Source: Streptococcus lutetiensis (GTDB lineage Bacteria > Bacillota > Bacilli > Lactobacillales > Streptococcaceae). From it: a stretch of 64,000 nt of DNA. Of this stretch, positions 1-10,159 are shown in pieces; position 1 is the stretch's first letter; every line of letters begins with the position of its first letter. The translations under genes and the position numbers were made by a program. The stretch spans positions 124,001 to 188,000 of the forward strand of contig NZ_LS483403.1 in the NCBI RefSeq assembly GCF_900475675.1, written 5' to 3'. The notes below the pieces were generated by a model. That model did no database searches, was not told where the DNA came from, and saw nothing but the letters and a program-made list of their open reading frames with translations.

Positions 1-13
1 TGTAGTAGCATAA
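1..13 (+). CDS. groES: Probable 3' end of groES (partial)
   Basis: Only the last three codons and a TAA stop at 11-13 are visible, reading Val-Val-Ala-stop. This suits the short hydrophobic C-terminus of streptococcal GroES. In streptococci groES normally lies directly upstream of groEL in one operon, so a stop here is expected. The assignment rests on context because almost none of the protein is present. If correct, the groES-groEL spacer is about 342 bp, much longer than usual. Confidence 0.35.
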
Positions 14-31
14 GATAAATTAACAAAATAG

Positions 32-1984
<1,953 letters not shown>

Positions 1985-2010
1985 TCCAAAATACGAATAG
2001 ATTAATTAGA

Positions 2011-2039
2011 AAGAACACCCCAAGCGGGTGTTCTTTTTG
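2011..2039 (+). terminator. Rho-independent terminator of groEL
   Basis: A 10-bp stem AAGAACACCC/GGGTGTTCTT with a 5-nt loop is followed by a T tract, 26 bp after the groEL stop. Confidence 0.9.
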
Positions 2040-2119
2040 TTGATTATGTGATTTATGTATCTAAAAGGAATTTGATATAATTAAAAAAAGTAATTTTTAA
2101 GAAAGCGGGGTGTGTTATC

Positions 2120-2979
2120 GTGGATGAAAAAGAAATGATGAGCTTAGGTGAGTTATATCGTGAATTACGTATGGCACGGGGCTTAAAGTTAAAAGGTGTT
2201 GCTGGTCAGAAGTTGTCAGTTTCGCAGCTATCAAAGTTTGAAAATGGGCAGAGCATGCTTACAGCAGATAAACTTTTAGTGGCGATTTCAGCGATTCACA
2301 TGAGCTTTTCAGAATTTGGGCACGCCCTGAATCATTATCAAGAAAGTTCTTATTTTAAACTTGGAAACCAGTTGGCTAATTTACAAGTGGCTGGTGATAT
2401 TGAAGGACTTAAAGAGGTGTTGAAGAATTATGAAGCTGATGAAAATTTGATACCTATAATCGTTTGACACGGATTGATATTGTCAGTGCTATTTATGCCC
2501 TTGATCCAAGTTATGAGATTAAAGAAGATGATAAGCAATTTTTGACGTAATATCTCTACAGAATCGAACAATGGACAGAGTATGAACATTATCTTTTTGG
2601 GAATACCATGTCGATTTTATCTGATGCTGATTTGATTTTCTTAGGAAGGGCGCTTGCTGAACGCAATGAATTTTATCTGTCACTTCCTCAACATAAAAAA
2701 GCTGCGCAGTTGACCTTTATTAATATTATCTTGGCTTTTATCGAGCGTAATCAACTTTACTACACGACTTATTTTATGACTAAGCTGGAAAGCATGATTA
2801 ATTATCAAGACATGTTTACCGTAGTATTTTTAACCTTTTTAAAAGATACCTTGGTTTATTTGAAAGGTGAGACTGATGATGTTCAACCAATGAGAGAGTG
2901 TATTGAGATGGTTGAAAAATTAGGAAATCCTACAATGGCTAAACTCTTGGAGGAACATTTGGAACAATTTATTAAATGA
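2120..2979 (+). pseudogene. Broken Rgg/GadR/MutR-family regulator
   Basis: The N-terminal 110 residues hold an Rgg-type helix-turn-helix (GELYRELRMARGLKLK, QLSKFENGQS), starting at GTG 2120. Around 2450 the frame shifts: the expected continuation YNRLTRIDIVSAIYALDP is read one frame away from 2452. That frame has an in-frame TAA at 2548-2550 and then continues to 2979 with the alpha-helical Rgg C-terminal region. The total span of about 286 codons equals a normal Rgg protein. Two independent lesions make it a pseudogene. Intact Rgg proteins sense short peptides; no convincing peptide gene is paired with it here. Confidence 0.85.
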
Positions 2980-3202
2980 TATAAATAATAAAAATTGAAG
3001 GATTAAACTTTCCGTTTTTTATTAGAGTGAACAGACTTTGGATTAAAAAGGTCAGAATAAGAAGTGCTATCAATAAAAAAATTTTCTTAGGTATATAATG
3101 ACTCCCTATGTCCTTATTATATCGTAAAAAACAGGGAATTCTCGATATTATCATATATGAAAAAACAAAAAGTGAATTTTCATATTTGCGAATTTCTAAT
3201 AA

Positions 3203-3229
3203 TTGCTTTTTTCCATGGTATATTATACT
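3203..3229 (+). promoter_or_regulatory. Promoter for the 3231-3773 transcript
   Basis: A -35-like TTGCTT (3203-3208) and a -10-like TATACT (3224-3229) are separated by 15 bp, slightly short. Transcription would begin at or just after 3231-3236, exactly at the first hairpin of the candidate RNA. Confidence 0.5.
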
Positions 3230-3230
3230 C

Positions 3231-3773
3231 GTAAGTATTTGAAGAAGTACTTACAGAGCAATATTAGTCTTGGTTAGGCAAGATATTTTTACATGTGAAT
3301 AAATCAATTGTTTGGGAGCTTTTGATTTTTGGGAGTCATGTGTGATGGGAAGTATTGCTCTAAAGGGATGGGTTTTTATCCAGGAGAGTTAGCAATATGC
3401 TAATCATGGCATCTGAATCTTTGGATTGAGGTGTATAAGTCATATCTTTTTTTCTTATTGAGCGACACTGTCTGTAGTATTAGTAGTATTATGCGTTCAA
3501 TTACAAAAATTAGTACATTTCCGAGAGGTATGACATGAGATAGGTTTATTGAGAGTGTTTTAGCCAGGTGATTGTTCACACCAAAAAAGCGACTAATAAC
3601 TCAGCTAGGCATTCTTGTAAACTGATTTACTTTTGACATCGTATTTTCAGTTGGGGGCAGCTGAAAATATGTTGGTGCAGCTTGACTGTATAACTTTCTG
3701 AAAAGACTGACAGCCACACTAAAAAACTTAGGAGAAAGCAAACCTTTTTGATTTGGTAAGGTTTGCTTTTTTC
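3231..3773 (+). ncRNA. Candidate ~540-nt structured non-coding RNA
   Basis: No plausible coding frame exists across this block, but it is dense in helices. A 5' hairpin of 10 bp (3231-3240/3245-3254) is followed at once by a long-range 9-bp stem (3255-3263/3353-3361, AGAGCAATA/TATTGCTCT). That stem encloses nested stems 3268-3272/3279-3283, 3291-3295/3337-3341 and 3301-3307/3322-3328. Further hairpins lie at 3366-3381, 3389-3403 (TTAGCA/TGCTAA) and 3647-3670 (ATTTTCAG/CTGAAAAT). It ends in a strong terminator. It lacks RNase P and tmRNA signature sequences and is too long for 6S RNA. Size and rumen-type host make a ROOL-like large RNA possible, but I cannot confirm that by eye. Confidence 0.55.
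3738..3773 (+). terminator. Terminator of the candidate large RNA
   Basis: A 10-bp stem AGCAAACCTT/AAGGTTTGCT (3738-3747/3758-3767) is followed by TTTTTTC. Confidence 0.9.
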
Positions 3774-3882
3774 TTGGGTAAAGTTATAAAATAATCGTAA
3801 AAAACCTTTGTCTGTAGTATACTAAGATTAGAAAATGTTGGTTTAGTTTTAGATATGCTTACTGTATGAAGGGAGTAGGCTT

Positions 3883-3963
3883 ATGATGTTTTGGTTAGGT
3901 GTTGCAGGTGCGGTTTTAGTTGCTATTTATCTTGTTATTGTTGATAACAAAGATGATTTCTGA
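3883..3963 (+). CDS. 26-residue single-pass membrane peptide
   Basis: ATG 3883 is preceded by GGGAG at good spacing and followed by a short reading frame ending at TGA 3961. The peptide starts MMFWLGVAGAVLVAIYLVIV and ends in a charged DNKDDF tail. It is one hydrophobic helix with a cytosolic-type acidic end. It has its own downstream terminator, so it forms a compact transcription unit. I do not recognise the family. It could be a small regulatory membrane protein or a type I toxin-like peptide, though the acidic tail is unlike most such toxins. Confidence 0.6.
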   Translation: MMFWLGVAGAVLVAIYLVIVDNKDDF

Positions 3964-3969
3964 AAAGTA

Positions 3970-3996
3970 AAAGGTGGCCTTTTAAGCCACCTTTTT
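3970..3996 (+). terminator. Terminator after the small membrane peptide
   Basis: AAAGGTGGC/GCCACCTTT stem (3970-3978/3986-3994) with a 7-nt loop and following Ts. Confidence 0.88.
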
Positions 3997-4089
3997 AGGT
4001 GTTATATGGTGTGATTTTTCTGTAATGGTAGCTTAAAAAGTTTTTGGTATAATAATGACTTAAGATTTGATGGAATAGGGAGACTAAAG

Positions 4090-5706
4090 ATGAAAAAGTT
4101 TAAACACACGCTAAAACGTAAAAAAGTCTGGATTCCTAGTGTGATTGTGGGAGTGCTACTCTTGGTCTTTGTGGTTTGGAGAAGTTTTCACTACTCTAAA
4201 AAACAAGTCATTCGAGATTATGTAGCAGCCTACCAAAAATCTGGGGATACTTTTGACAATATCAAAGGTTATATCGTTTGGGCTGATAACAATGAAAAGG
4301 TTACAACTGATGAAGCTAAGTATGCGACACTTACCAAGTTATCAACATCAGAAGCTGACAAGTTAAGTAGAGATTTAATAAACGCTGATGCTTCTGATGA
4401 TGCTTACGTTAAAAAAATCGGTCGTAAATTTTTGATTTTCCCAAATTATCGTATCGCTTTGAAACCTTTAGATTTGACCATTAAGACGAATGTTGATAAG
4501 GTCGACATTTTGCTCAATAAAAAGAAAGTTGCGCTTAGTGATTCAACTGATTACAGCATCAAGCTTGAACGCTTGCCAATCGCTGATTACACGGCAAGTA
4601 TTTCTGGAAAATATAATGGCAAACCAATCGAGTTAAGTAAAGATTACGATGGCAAGGATAAGGTTCTTGATTTATCGGTGACTTTTAAAAACTTTAAAGT
4701 CACAAGTAACTTAGTTGATGGTGAGCTTTATTTTGATAACACACGCGTAGGCACTTTGGAAAATGGTGAGTACGAGGTTAGTGATTACCCGTTGACAGAT
4801 TCAGCTAAAGCTTACGTGAAGAAGAAATTCTCAGATGGTGATTTGAAATCACAAAAACAAGCTCTAGCAAGTATCGCTGAGGGGGGCACAGTTGCTTTGA
4901 ATGTCGATAATCTTTTGGACAGTGAAACCACTGGCAAAGTCTTGGTATCAGCTTTTGACCAAATGATTTTGTATTTGAATGCCGGGCAAGACTCATCAAC
5001 GCTATCTACGGTTTTTGAAGATGGTGGCAATAATGACTTTTACAAAGGTTTGAAAGAAAGTATCAAGGCTAAGATGCAGACTGACAGCCGCAAGGCGACA
5101 AGTCTAACAGTGCCAAATATCACTTTGACCAGTCTATCTCAAGTCGGCAGGGAAACTTATGTGGCAGGATTTACAGCAACTTATGATTTCCACTACGATA
5201 AATCGACAGATACTGAAAAGCAAACATCAGGTGAAGTCATCCAAACCTTAGAAGGTAAAGTAACCTTGAAGAAAGCTGGCGCGACTTATGTCGTTGCTAA
5301 TTCAGGTCAAAAGAGCATCACAGTGATAAATGAAGACAATCAAGTCAAAGGAGAGTCGCTCTTCCCAGAAGCCATGCTTGGCACATGGAAAGTCGATGAT
5401 AAGAGTGATACGTCATTTACCTTTGAAGCTGATGGGACAATCACTCAAACGACTAAAAATAATAAGAAACAAACCAAGGTTACGGGTATTGAAGACAAAG
5501 GAAATAATGTCTATCATTATCTTTATGGAGATGATGCTGATACAAGTGTCTTTACAGTTAGTGGTCTTGGCGGCGTTGGTATCAAGTATACCTTTGGTAT
5601 TAAAGTAGATGGCAATAAATTAACTTTAGTTGTATGGCAAGCAAATAAAGATGCTGATTTTGATTACAGAAAGCCAATGCTTGGCAGCACTTTGAGCAAA
5701 AAATAA
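4090..5706 (+). CDS. TcaA-like membrane-anchored extracellular protein
   Basis: The 538-residue protein has a short basic N-terminus and one membrane helix at residues about 14-30 (VWIPSVIVGVLLLVFVVW), then a large outside region rich in Lys, Asp and Thr. The order of beta-rich modules and the final ~150 residues (NTF2-like in look, GTWKVDDKSDTSFTFEADG) resemble the TcaA family of glycopeptide-response surface proteins. The N-terminal zinc ribbon of staphylococcal TcaA is absent. A -10-like TATAAT lies about 40 bp upstream. A role at the cell envelope is likely; the exact function is not known from sequence. Confidence 0.6.
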   Translation: MKKFKHTLKRKKVWIPSVIVGVLLLVFVVWRSFHYSKKQVIRDYVAAYQKSGDTFDNIKGYIVWADNNEKVTTDEAKYATLTKLSTSEADKLSRDLINADASDDAYVKKIGRKFLIFPNYRIALKPLDLTIKTNVDKVDILLNKKKVALSDSTDYSIKLERLPIADYTASISGKYNGKPIELSKDYDGKDKVLDLSVTFKNFKVTSNLVDGELYFDNTRVGTLENGEYEVSDYPLTDSAKAYVKKKFSDGDLKSQKQALASIAEGGTVALNVDNLLDSETTGKVLVSAFDQMILYLNAGQDSSTLSTVFEDGGNNDFYKGLKESIKAKMQTDSRKATSLTVPNITLTSLSQVGRETYVAGFTATYDFHYDKSTDTEKQTSGEVIQTLEGKVTLKKAGATYVVANSGQKSITVINEDNQVKGESLFPEAMLGTWKVDDKSDTSFTFEADGTITQTTKNNKKQTKVTGIEDKGNNVYHYLYGDDADTSVFTVSGLGGVGIKYTFGIKVDGNKLTLVVWQANKDADFDYRKPMLGSTLSKK

Positions 5707-5792
5707 GAAAAAGGAGTAGGGATGTAAAGGTTGATTTATCAACGCATTAGAGTCCACTTAACTGCGTTTTGCTTATTATAATTGCATAAATA

Positions 5793-5824
5793 AAGAGGTT
5801 GGTGATAAAAGTCACCAACCTCTT
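5793..5824. terminator. Bidirectional terminator
   Basis: A perfect 13-bp stem AAGAGGTTGGTGA/TCACCAACCTCTT with a 6-nt loop lies between converging genes and overlaps the last bases of the minus-strand pseudouridine synthase. Confidence 0.85.
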
Positions 5825-6683
5825 AATGTAATCCTGCTTCAAATGTTTTTGATTTGGCTTCAACACTGATTTTCTCAAGAGTAAATGGGTGTGTGAAGCT
5901 GAGTTTATGCGCGTGGAGCATGAGACGTTTAGCAGGAATTTTGCTGTATAATGGGTCACCGATGATGGCATGACCGTGTGTTGACAGATGGACGCGGATT
6001 TGGTGCGTGCGTCCCGTTTTTAAACGACATTTGACCAAAGTTCCTTTAGGAAAAACTTTGAGGCGGTCAACGATGGTTAGGGCAGTTTGACCATTTTTGC
6101 GGTCAACGACACGTTTTCTGCGGTCATGACGGTCACGTCCAATTTTATCTTGAAAGACTTGGTGTTTAGGTTCAAATTTTCCTTGACCTAGTGCCCAATA
6201 TTCACGTGAAATGTCTTTGTTTTCGAGCAGGCGATTGAGAATTGGCAGAACAAAAGGGTTCTTAGCAAACATAACAGCGCCGCTTGTTTCCATATCTAAG
6301 CGGTGAATGACGTAGCAAGTCTTTCCAACGTAGGCAGAGACATGGTTTAGCAGAGCGATTTCATTTTGCTCGTTGCCATGGGTTTTCATGCCTTCAGGTT
6401 TATTGACAATGATGAGATGCTCATCTTGATAAAGACAATCAACTAACTTGCTATCACCAAATGGAATCGTTTTTTGTGGGTAATCGTCGTCATCAAAAGT
6501 CAGTTGGATAGTGTCGCCTGTTTTGACCAAGCTCTGCCAGTTGATATTTTCCCCGTTAATCAGCAGGTGCTTTTTGGTGCGTAAAAAATGGCGAATTTTT
6601 CGTGGAATTAGTAAATGCTCTTCTAATAGTTCCTTAACTGTGCTATCTGGGTAAGGATTTTTAAGCGTATATGTTAAAGTCAT
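5823..6683 (-). CDS. RluA-family 23S/tRNA pseudouridine synthase
   Basis: The 286-residue cytosolic enzyme would isomerise uridine to pseudouridine in structured RNA. The signature HRLDMETSGAVMFAKN, with the catalytic Asp in HRLD, lies near residue 135. An N-terminal S4-like RNA-binding part (residues ~10-75) and the KTGRTHQIRVHL motif near 220 complete the RluC/RluD-like layout. A minus-strand TATAAT lies a few bases upstream of the ATG, giving a very short leader. The exact target uridine cannot be told from sequence. Confidence 0.9.
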   Translation of the reverse strand: MTLTYTLKNPYPDSTVKELLEEHLLIPRKIRHFLRTKKHLLINGENINWQSLVKTGDTIQLTFDDDDYPQKTIPFGDSKLVDCLYQDEHLIIVNKPEGMKTHGNEQNEIALLNHVSAYVGKTCYVIHRLDMETSGAVMFAKNPFVLPILNRLLENKDISREYWALGQGKFEPKHQVFQDKIGRDRHDRRKRVVDRKNGQTALTIVDRLKVFPKGTLVKCRLKTGRTHQIRVHLSTHGHAIIGDPLYSKIPAKRLMLHAHKLSFTHPFTLEKISVEAKSKTFEAGLH

Positions 6684-6707
6684 AGCTCTATTATAGCATG
6701 AGTGCGC

Positions 6708-6733
6708 AAAAAAAAACGCACCTTATGGTGCGC
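6708..6733 (-). terminator. Terminator of the small acidic protein gene
   Basis: On the minus strand GCGCACC-ATAA-GGTGCG is followed by nine Ts, immediately after the stop of the gene at 6740-6943. Confidence 0.9.
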
Positions 6734-6739
6734 CTAGAT

Positions 6740-6943
6740 TTACTTGTCCTTAGCTTCGTTTTCGTGTAGCCAATCATGGTATTTTTCCAAAAGGTTAACA
6801 GCCATTTGGGTTGCGACAGCCATTGAGTAAGCTTCAGTGCCTTCAGCTTCACTTTCTGAAACTTCGATTTTTGTTTCGTCGTAAACGGCTTTTAAACTAT
6901 CGTGTGACAATGTTTTTTTGAATGCTTCAAATCCTTTGTTCAT
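6740..6943 (-). CDS. Small acidic hypothetical protein
   Basis: The 67-residue protein is highly charged and acidic (SESEAEGTEAYSMAV) with two predicted helices and no signal peptide or cysteines. An AAAGGA ribosome site precedes the ATG on the minus strand. The gene has its own terminator and therefore its own transcript. I do not recognise the family. Its position next to rluA and upstream of pbp2A looks like stable core context. Confidence 0.7.
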   Translation of the reverse strand: MNKGFEAFKKTLSHDSLKAVYDETKIEVSESEAEGTEAYSMAVATQMAVNLLEKYHDWLHENEAKDK

Positions 6944-7082
6944 GGTAAAATCCTTTCTAATACATGTGCAAGTATTGTGGACAATTGTGACAACCAGATA
7001 AGTTGTGAGCGTTTTTATTGATACTTTTATTTTACCACAAAAGAGATGAAAACGTTGTAATCAAAATGAAATCCCTTTTCAT

Positions 7083-7120
7083 CTGACGTTTTTCAAAAAA
7101 ACTGTTATAATGTGGTTATG
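7083..7120 (+). promoter_or_regulatory. Duplicate of the pbp2A promoter core
   Basis: CTGACG (7083-7088), a 17-bp spacer and an extended -10 TGTTATAAT (7103-7111) form a good promoter. The 18 bases 7103-7120 are identical to 12505-12522, which are the -10 and start codon of pbp2A. Here the ATG at 7118 opens only a three-codon frame. This may be the ancestral pbp2A promoter left behind when the island between 7.1 and 12.5 kb arose. Confidence 0.5.
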
Positions 7121-7145
7121 TTAACGTAGAAATATAAATTCTTGA

Positions 7146-7176
7146 TTTAAAAGCGTTTTGAGCTATTTTTTATAAT
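7146..7176 (+). promoter_or_regulatory. CiaR-type promoter of csRNA copy A
   Basis: A direct repeat TTTAAA-N5-TTTGAG (7146-7162) resembles the CiaR site TTTAAG-N5-TTTAAG and lies 8 bp before TATAAT (7171-7176). CiaR of the CiaRH two-component system activates streptococcal csRNA genes from such promoters. Confidence 0.6.
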
Positions 7177-7182
7177 TGTAGT

Positions 7183-7272
7183 AGAGAAACTGACCAAAAA
7201 TTAACCAAGCAACATATTTTTAATCAATTAGGTATAGAATAAAGTGCATTAGTTTTTTACTAGTGCATTTTA
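7183..7272 (+). ncRNA. csRNA-like small RNA (copy A)
   Basis: A ~90-nt transcript is expected from the CiaR-type promoter to a terminator hairpin (7242-7252/7260-7270). It is about 80% identical to 12076-12163. The single-stranded middle (ATTAACCAAGCAACATATTT) includes CAT, which can pair with start codons, as described for csRNAs. The terminator stem has G-T in place of A-T pairs relative to copy B, so the fold is conserved. The size matches known cia-dependent small RNAs of 87-151 nt. Confidence 0.65.
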
Positions 7273-7570
7273 CTGTATATTAAATAGATTTTTTTAGTGA
7301 CAGATTTTGAATTGGTAATTGGTATTTGCAGATTAGTTTCATGTTGCATTAAAGTTAAAATATTCTTAAAAAACATTGACGTTTAAAAATAGAAGTTGCA
7401 CAATAAGCATAGGAAGAAGTATTTATATTGAAAGCAGAAATATTATTTGACTATTACTTAATTTAAAGTCGTTGCATAGAAAGGGAAAATAACGGAAACA
7501 ATATTTTTTAACTACTTTAATTAAACTTAAATCATTTACCTTGACGAAACTTATGAAAGTGTGATTTGTT

Positions 7571-8233
7571 ATGAAAAAGATATTATTTATAATAGTTTTT
7601 TCTTTTAATGTATTGTTTTTATTATTCGGAACTAATTCGGCTTTTGCTTTGGAGAGTGATGTTTCTTATACTTTAACGCAGGAGCAAATAAATACAGAGT
7701 TTGAAGGGTTAAGTGATAATCAGACTGTAGTGGCATTGCCTGACGGTGAGATTATTTTTAGTGTTAATCAAGGATATGTCTTTTCTAATGAAGAGGTTAC
7801 ACAAAATCAGGGCTATGTAGCTACAGTGGATCAGCTAAAAGATGAGTATCAAACTAAAGAATTTGTCACTTCTGTTAGTGTGATTCCAGAAGTTCCGTTG
7901 ACTAGGGCGGCTGCACCATCTGCTACGGCTAAAATTTTGCGAAGTGGATAAGTCTATCGTTCAGCGGCTTTTAGTGGTACTGGATGGCGTTTTTCCGGTC
8001 TAGGATTTAAATCGGTAGATGGCACAGGTGCTTATTTAGCATGGCAGACATTTAATGATGATAGACGCGTTGGGGATTATAATGAGGCAACTAGAACATT
8101 AGGAGGAACTCCTACGGGTACCCTTTTATATAGAGGCACGAGAATATATGTGTTGAGTCGTTATGTCTATCCGTTGTACTATTACACTTATAATCCAGTA
8201 GTTGGAACGTACTATATAGTTGATAATATTTGA
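7571..8233 (+). pseudogene. Secreted protein gene with in-frame stop
   Basis: The frame opens with a signal peptide (MKKILFIIVFSFNVLFLLFG, probable cleavage after SAFA) and runs 126 codons to TAA 7949-7951. It then continues in the same frame to TGA 8231-8233, about 220 codons in all. The second half is rich in Tyr, Gly and Arg (FSGTGWRFSGLGFKSVDG, TLLYRGTRIYVLSRYVYPLY), suggesting a compact beta domain. The join SG-stop-VYRSAAF reads smoothly, so a point mutation is likely. I do not recognise the family. Codon use and AT content differ from nearby core genes. A sequencing error or suppression cannot be excluded. Confidence 0.65.
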
Positions 8234-8241
8234 GGAAAAAG

Positions 8242-8307
8242 ATGTTAAAAAAAGTATTGCCTATATTAGGATTTATTATACTAGTTGTCAGTGTATCTGA
8301 TATTTAG
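8242..8307 (+). CDS. 21-residue hydrophobic peptide, possibly a remnant
   Basis: A GAGGAAAAAG ribosome site just after the secreted-protein stop precedes ATG 8242. The peptide MLKKVLPILGFIILVVSVSD-I is one membrane helix and ends at TAG 8305. The tight coupling suggests a two-gene unit with the secreted protein. It may be a genuine small peptide or the start of a truncated membrane protein. Confidence 0.35.
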   Translation: MLKKVLPILGFIILVVSVSDI

Positions 8308-8668
8308 CAAACTAAAAATTGGATATTGTCAAAAATAGGTTACTTTTTAGAGCTTTACGCATATCGTAACAACAAAATAAGAGTAATTCAGTACCTCTGC
8401 AGTAAGCATGCTTCTTTGGTACTGAATTGCTCTTATTAAGACGCTTGTAAGGACATTGGAACACAATTTAGTGGATTTGTTTGTGAAAATTATAAATTTT
8501 TATTTAGGTGCTATGAATCCGTATAAGGTTATATCAGAATAGTCCATATGATAGTAAAGAATAATCTATTTGAATGGAAAGCTATTGACAATAACTAAAA
8601 ATACAATTTTTAAGAGTCATATTCCGTGTTTTGTAAATATTTTGAGCTATAGTGTAGTGGCTGCATTT
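8308..8668. other. AT-rich gene-free stretch with a long inverted repeat
   Basis: No credible gene is seen. The only structure is a 20-bp inverted repeat with one mismatch (8376-8395/8418-8437) around a 22-nt loop. It could act as a terminator, though no T run follows it, or be the remains of a palindromic element. Confidence 0.5.
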
Positions 8669-9877
8669 TTAGTGTTTTTGAGTTTTATGGTGGTTCGTGA
8701 GCTTAATAATTAGCATCAAAGCTATAAGATAGAGTAAGATGAAGCAAATCAAAGTAGCGGTGTATGTATGGGTTATTGCATATGACGTTGCTAATAACAT
8801 TGGTCCGAAAAGAGCAGCCATTGCCCAAGCTGTTAAAATATAACCGTGTAAAATGGCTAATTCCTTTGCGCCATAAATATCGCTGAGATAGGGTGGAATT
8901 AGAGAGAACCCTGCCCCATAACAGGACATTAAAATAGCCATTGCAATAACAAATAATATTGGAGAATGGGAAAGCATGATCATTATTGTCATAAGAATAT
9001 TAACAATGAATAAAATTAAAAAGGTTAAAGGACGACCTATAAAATCTGAAAGACTTGCCCATAACAGTCTTCCAAAACCATTAAAAACTCCCATAATTCC
9101 TACAATAATTGCTGCCTCACTAGCAGATATTCCAGCTAAATCTTGAGCCATTGGAGCAACAACTGAAATAAGTCCCAGTCCACAAGAAATATTGATGAAA
9201 AAAATCATCCATAACATATAGAAATCCCATGTTTTTAAAGCTTTTTTAGCAGAGACGCCTTGGGTGATATCCGTTGGTAAATTATCTTTAGATAAAATGT
9301 AAAAATCTTTGCTTGTAGGGAGTTTGATAAACTGTGAAACAAGAATCATTACAACGAAATACATTACTCCTAGTATATAAAATGTATTAATAATTCCAGA
9401 ATGTATTATTAACCACTGTGCCATAGGACTAGTTAAAAGAGCTGCGAAACCAAATCCCATAATAGCTAATCCAGTAGCTAAACCACGTTTATCTGGGAAC
9501 CATTTAATAATAGTGGATACAGGTGTAATATACCCAGCACCTAATCCGATTCCACCAATAATTCCATACCCTAGATAGAGTAGAACAATACTATTCTTTG
9601 CAATAGCCAAACCAGTTAATATGTTGCCTAAGGCATAAAGAAAGGCAGATATACTTCCAGTTAATCTAGGACCAAATTTTTCTACGAGTTGTCCCATAAA
9701 AGCAGCGGACATTCCTAAACAAAAAATAGCAAGCGAGAAGGCAAAAGCAATGGCTGATTGATCCCATCCTGTTTCTGCGATAATTGGATTTCTGTAGACG
9801 CTCCAAGCATAGGTTGAGCCTAGCATTAAATGTAAGATAACACCACATGTTGCGATGAAGTAACGGTTAGTTTTCAT
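8669..9877 (-). CDS. OFA-family major facilitator transporter
   Basis: The 402-residue protein has about 12 membrane helices. It opens with the MKTNRYFIATCGVILHLMLG stretch followed by STYAWSV, typical of the oxalate/formate antiporter (OFA) group. The family moves small carboxylates such as oxalate, formate or lactate; the substrate here is not known. AAAAGGAGAAAAA is a strong ribosome site before the ATG on the minus strand. It sits in an AT-rich island with a broken secreted protein on one side and the DUF4649-RclA pair, divergently, on the other. Confidence 0.85.
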   Translation of the reverse strand: MKTNRYFIATCGVILHLMLGSTYAWSVYRNPIIAETGWDQSAIAFAFSLAIFCLGMSAAFMGQLVEKFGPRLTGSISAFLYALGNILTGLAIAKNSIVLLYLGYGIIGGIGLGAGYITPVSTIIKWFPDKRGLATGLAIMGFGFAALLTSPMAQWLIIHSGIINTFYILGVMYFVVMILVSQFIKLPTSKDFYILSKDNLPTDITQGVSAKKALKTWDFYMLWMIFFINISCGLGLISVVAPMAQDLAGISASEAAIIVGIMGVFNGFGRLLWASLSDFIGRPLTFLILFIVNILMTIMIMLSHSPILFVIAMAILMSCYGAGFSLIPPYLSDIYGAKELAILHGYILTAWAMAALFGPMLLATSYAITHTYTATLICFILLYLIALMLIIKLTNHHKTQKH

Positions 9878-10113
9878 TTTTTCTCCTTTTACGAATGTTA
9901 TTTTATATATAGTCTTATTCGTTAGGATTTTATAGTAACTTTTTTATAAAAATAAGTAAAATAATAAGATTTTAAATAAGTGAGTTTATATTCTTAGTAA
10001 TTAACCTAAAGGTATTTTATTAAAGAAAGTCATCGTGTGGATAGTTGGAAGTAAGGTTTAGAAAAGGTGAAGCTATCATATTTTCTATAAAGTTGGAAGT
10101 TTATCTCAAACAG
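9878..10113. other. Divergent intergenic region
   Basis: AT-rich DNA between the minus-strand OFA transporter and the start of the duplicated DUF4649-RclA segment. It must hold the OFA promoter; I see no gene, and no clear operator. Confidence 0.4.
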
Positions 10114-10159
10114 AATAGTTGTGCTAGTATGAACTTTGTAGTAGCATAGCGTTATACAG

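Noticed and set aside
3157-3234. 25-codon frame (MKKQKVNFHICEF...) downstream of the broken rgg, resembling a short hydrophobic pheromone peptide
   Set aside because: No ribosome site, it overlaps the promoter of the candidate RNA, and it lacks the conserved C-terminal pattern of SHP peptides.
8376-8437. 20-bp inverted repeat as a MITE
   Set aside because: Only one copy in the window, no target duplication, no known family match; left as plain structure.
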